From the NCBI GenBank assembly GCA_018711755.1, contig DVHY01000067.1:1-7350 (forward strand): a DNA stretch of 7,350 nt, given 5' to 3'. The position numbers and the translations under genes are program-made. Each line of letters begins with the position of its first letter. Positions within the stretch are counted from its first letter, which is position 1. Under the pieces are notes generated by a model that worked only from the letters and a program-made list of their open reading frames with translations, searched no databases and was not told where the DNA came from. Shown piece by piece: positions 6,145 to 7,350 of this stretch. The stretch comes from Candidatus Limivicinus faecipullorum (GTDB lineage Bacteria; Bacillota; Clostridia; Oscillospirales; Oscillospiraceae).

Positions 6145-7350
6145 TCAGGCCACTGAAGAAACCGGGTATTCAACGTGGCTGACGGCCGCCTCCAGGATAT
6201 CCTCATAGAAGGGATGGTCCTCAGGCAGGTCGGTGAAGCCGGGGTCCAGAGGCTCCAGGGTATCCGGGTTCGGTTCCCTGCCCGCCGCCTTGTTGGCGGC
6301 TGCGGCGGCCTCGCCCCTGGTGATGGTATCGTCGGGGCGGAAGGAGCCGTCCTCGTCCAGCTCTATCCAGCCCAGGTTCAGAGCGGTCTGCACCGCCTGG
6401 TAGGCCCAGTGGCTCTCATCCATGTCGGCTATGTCCAGCTCAGGCGGGCCCTGGATTTCTCCGCCCATACGGCAGTAGAACCATACCAGCAGGGAGATAA
6501 ACTCCGCTCGGGTGATCTCTCTGTCGCCGTCAAAGAGATTATCCAACTCCCAGCCCTCAAAGGCTCCCATGTAGTAGAGGCTAAGTATAGCCTGATACAG
6601 GGGGTCATCCTCATCAAGGTCCTGGAAGGGATTATCCCCGGACTGGCTCATGGGCATACCCAGAAGGATATAAATCATCCGGGCGGCCTCAGCTCTGGTG
6701 AGAGGATCATCGGGTCTGATACGGCCGTCTTCATCAGCAAAGAGGTAGGCGGAATGATAGGCTCCGCCGGGATAGTAGCCTCCCGGGCCGGGAAGTCCGT
6801 GCCTTCTCAGGAACACCAGGTCCAGACGGGAAGTTACATCTACTTCCCCGGGTACGTTGATATCCAGAGGATTGTCCTCGCTGCCTACGGTGCCGCCGGC
6901 ATCTATCTCCAGATTTTCGGAGTCTATTGCAGGCTTGCCATCATTCTCCGGCTTATCAGTGACGGAACCGTCGGTGGTTATCACCACGTCCTCTTCGGCG
7001 TGGATATGGTCGATAACTATATCTCCGTCGCTGTCAATATAGACGTTGTCCCCCTCGCCGCTGAACTCGTCGGTCTGGATTTTGATGGGCTCATCCTTGC
7101 TGCCTATATCTCCATCCGCCGTCAAATCGGTGGAGCCGGAGATGATATTGTTGTCATCATCCTGGGGATCGGCTGCGTTGATGTCGCCCTCAGATTCGAT
7201 GTTGACATCCTCTTCGGCGATTATCTGGTCTATCTTGGTATCCTTGAGGTTAATGATGTTTACATTATTGCCCATGGCACCTATGGTATCGGCATAGGTG
7301 TAAATGGGTTTTTCCTTGGTACCGGTGTCTCCGTCGATGCTGTTGAGCGT
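6145..7350 (-). CDS. Large surface protein with 73-residue repeats and C-terminal SLH region (5' end off window)
   Basis: The frame is open to the right edge, so the visible 401 residues are the C-terminal part of a larger protein. The ATG at 7275 is internal: coding continues upstream with the same repeat pattern, and there is no ribosome binding site before it. Numbering from that Met, residues -19 to about 141 hold two full acidic repeats of exactly 73 residues and part of a third (GDIGSKDEPI and HAEEDVVI type motifs). Then comes a Gly/Pro/Tyr-rich linker (PGPGGYYPGGAY, 162-173) and SLH modules: a half module (about 174-206, RIRPDDPLTRAEAARMIYIL), a full one (216-268), a full one (280-334, with SHWAYQAVQTALNLGW and SFRPDDTITRGEAA) and a closing half (347-371). 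SLH domains bind secondary cell-wall polysaccharide, so the protein is probably displayed on the surface, perhaps as an adhesin or S-layer-associated protein. Signal peptide and full length lie outside the window. Confidence 0.88.
   Translation of the reverse strand, partial: TLNSIDGDTGTKEKPIYTYADTIGAMGNNVNIINLKDTKIDQIIAEEDVNIESEGDINAADPQDDDNNIISGSTDLTADGDIGSKDEPIKIQTDEFSGEGDNVYIDSDGDIVIDHIHAEEDVVITTDGSVTDKPENDGKPAIDSENLEIDAGGTVGSEDNPLDINVPGEVDVTSRLDLVFLRRHGLPGPGGYYPGGAYHSAYLFADEDGRIRPDDPLTRAEAARMIYILLGMPMSQSGDNPFQDLDEDDPLYQAILSLYYMGAFEGWELDNLFDGDREITRAEFISLLVWFYCRMGGEIQGPPELDIADMDESHWAYQAVQTALNLGWIELDEDGSFRPDDTITRGEAAAAANKAAGREPNPDTLEPLDPGFTDLPEDHPFYEDILEAAVSHVEYPVSSVA
6148..6762 (-). other. 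SLH (S-layer homology) region of the surface protein
   Basis: Within the surface protein, SLH signatures recur: RIRPDDPLTRAEAARMIYIL, then DNLFDGDREITRAEFISLL, then SHWAYQAVQTALNLGW with SFRPDDTITRGEAA, and a last half module FTDLPEDHPFYEDILEAAV near the stop. Each contains the TRAE or TRGE core typical of the fold except the last, which ends before it. Such modules normally dock to pyruvylated secondary cell-wall polymers in Gram-positive cells. The set is offset: it opens with the second half of a module and closes with the first half of one. Confidence 0.8.
6853..7332 (-). repeat. In-frame 219-bp coding repeats (two full, one partial)
   Basis: Unit 1 covers 7114-7332, unit 2 covers 6895-7113, and a degenerating third unit covers about 6853-6894. 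The units start with GDTGTKEKPI, GDIGSKDEPI and GTVGSEDNPL. By hand alignment without gaps, units 1 and 2 share about 26 of 73 residues, clustered at the start and in the centre (DTKIDQIIAEEDVNI against DIVIDHIHAEEDVVI). The alternating hydrophobic pattern suggests short beta strands, possibly a beta-solenoid; that fold is inference. More units probably lie beyond the right edge. Confidence 0.75.

Noticed and set aside
7273..7275. ATG at 7275 (minus strand) as the true start of the surface protein
   Set aside because: The frame stays open to the edge, the upstream codons continue the 73-residue repeat, and there is no RBS.

Overview
The window looks like chromosomal DNA from a G+C-rich member of the Clostridia (Firmicutes), probably a gut anaerobe of the Oscillospirales type. 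This is inferred from strong AGGAGG-type ribosome binding sites before nearly every gene, sigma-A-like promoters with 17-bp spacers, a clostridial-style 2x[4Fe-4S] ferredoxin, a HEIGH-type FtsH and a surface protein ending in SLH domains. No rRNA, tRNA, transposase, CRISPR array or phage gene was seen.

Left part (1-2156). Only the first codons of a minus-strand gene are present at the left edge, but they have a clear RBS and promoter. Next comes a minus-strand single-domain SCP2 (sterol carrier/lipid-binding) protein with its own extended -10 promoter. An imperfect palindrome overlies the -35 of that promoter. Diverging from it on the plus strand is a translationally coupled pair: a small two-cluster ferredoxin and a NapH/CcoG-like membrane protein with two cysteine motifs, probably a membrane electron-transfer unit. 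A TetR-family regulator follows from its own near-consensus promoter and ends at a strong intrinsic terminator.

Middle part (2157-6076). A near-consensus promoter drives an apparent four-gene operon: an unrecognised helical 144-residue protein, the membrane AAA+ zinc protease FtsH, a six-span DUF308/HdeD-like membrane protein, and a family 8 glycosyltransferase that starts with TTG. The first three genes are joined by ATGA stop/start overlaps. The fourth starts 18 bases after the previous stop. The operon ends at a very GC-rich perfect hairpin followed by a classical terminator. The layout suggests an envelope quality-control or stress module with a sugar-transfer gene attached, but the role of the first gene is unknown.

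Right part (6145-7350). Converging on the operon is the 3' part of a large minus-strand surface-protein gene whose start lies beyond the right edge. It carries an acidic repeat with an exact period of 73 residues, then a short Gly/Pro/Tyr-rich linker and a C-terminal SLH region for cell-wall attachment.

The most noteworthy items are the 73-residue repeat family, the unknown protein coupled to FtsH, and the possible operator over the SCP2 promoter. There is no compelling evidence here for an entirely new defence or mobile system.
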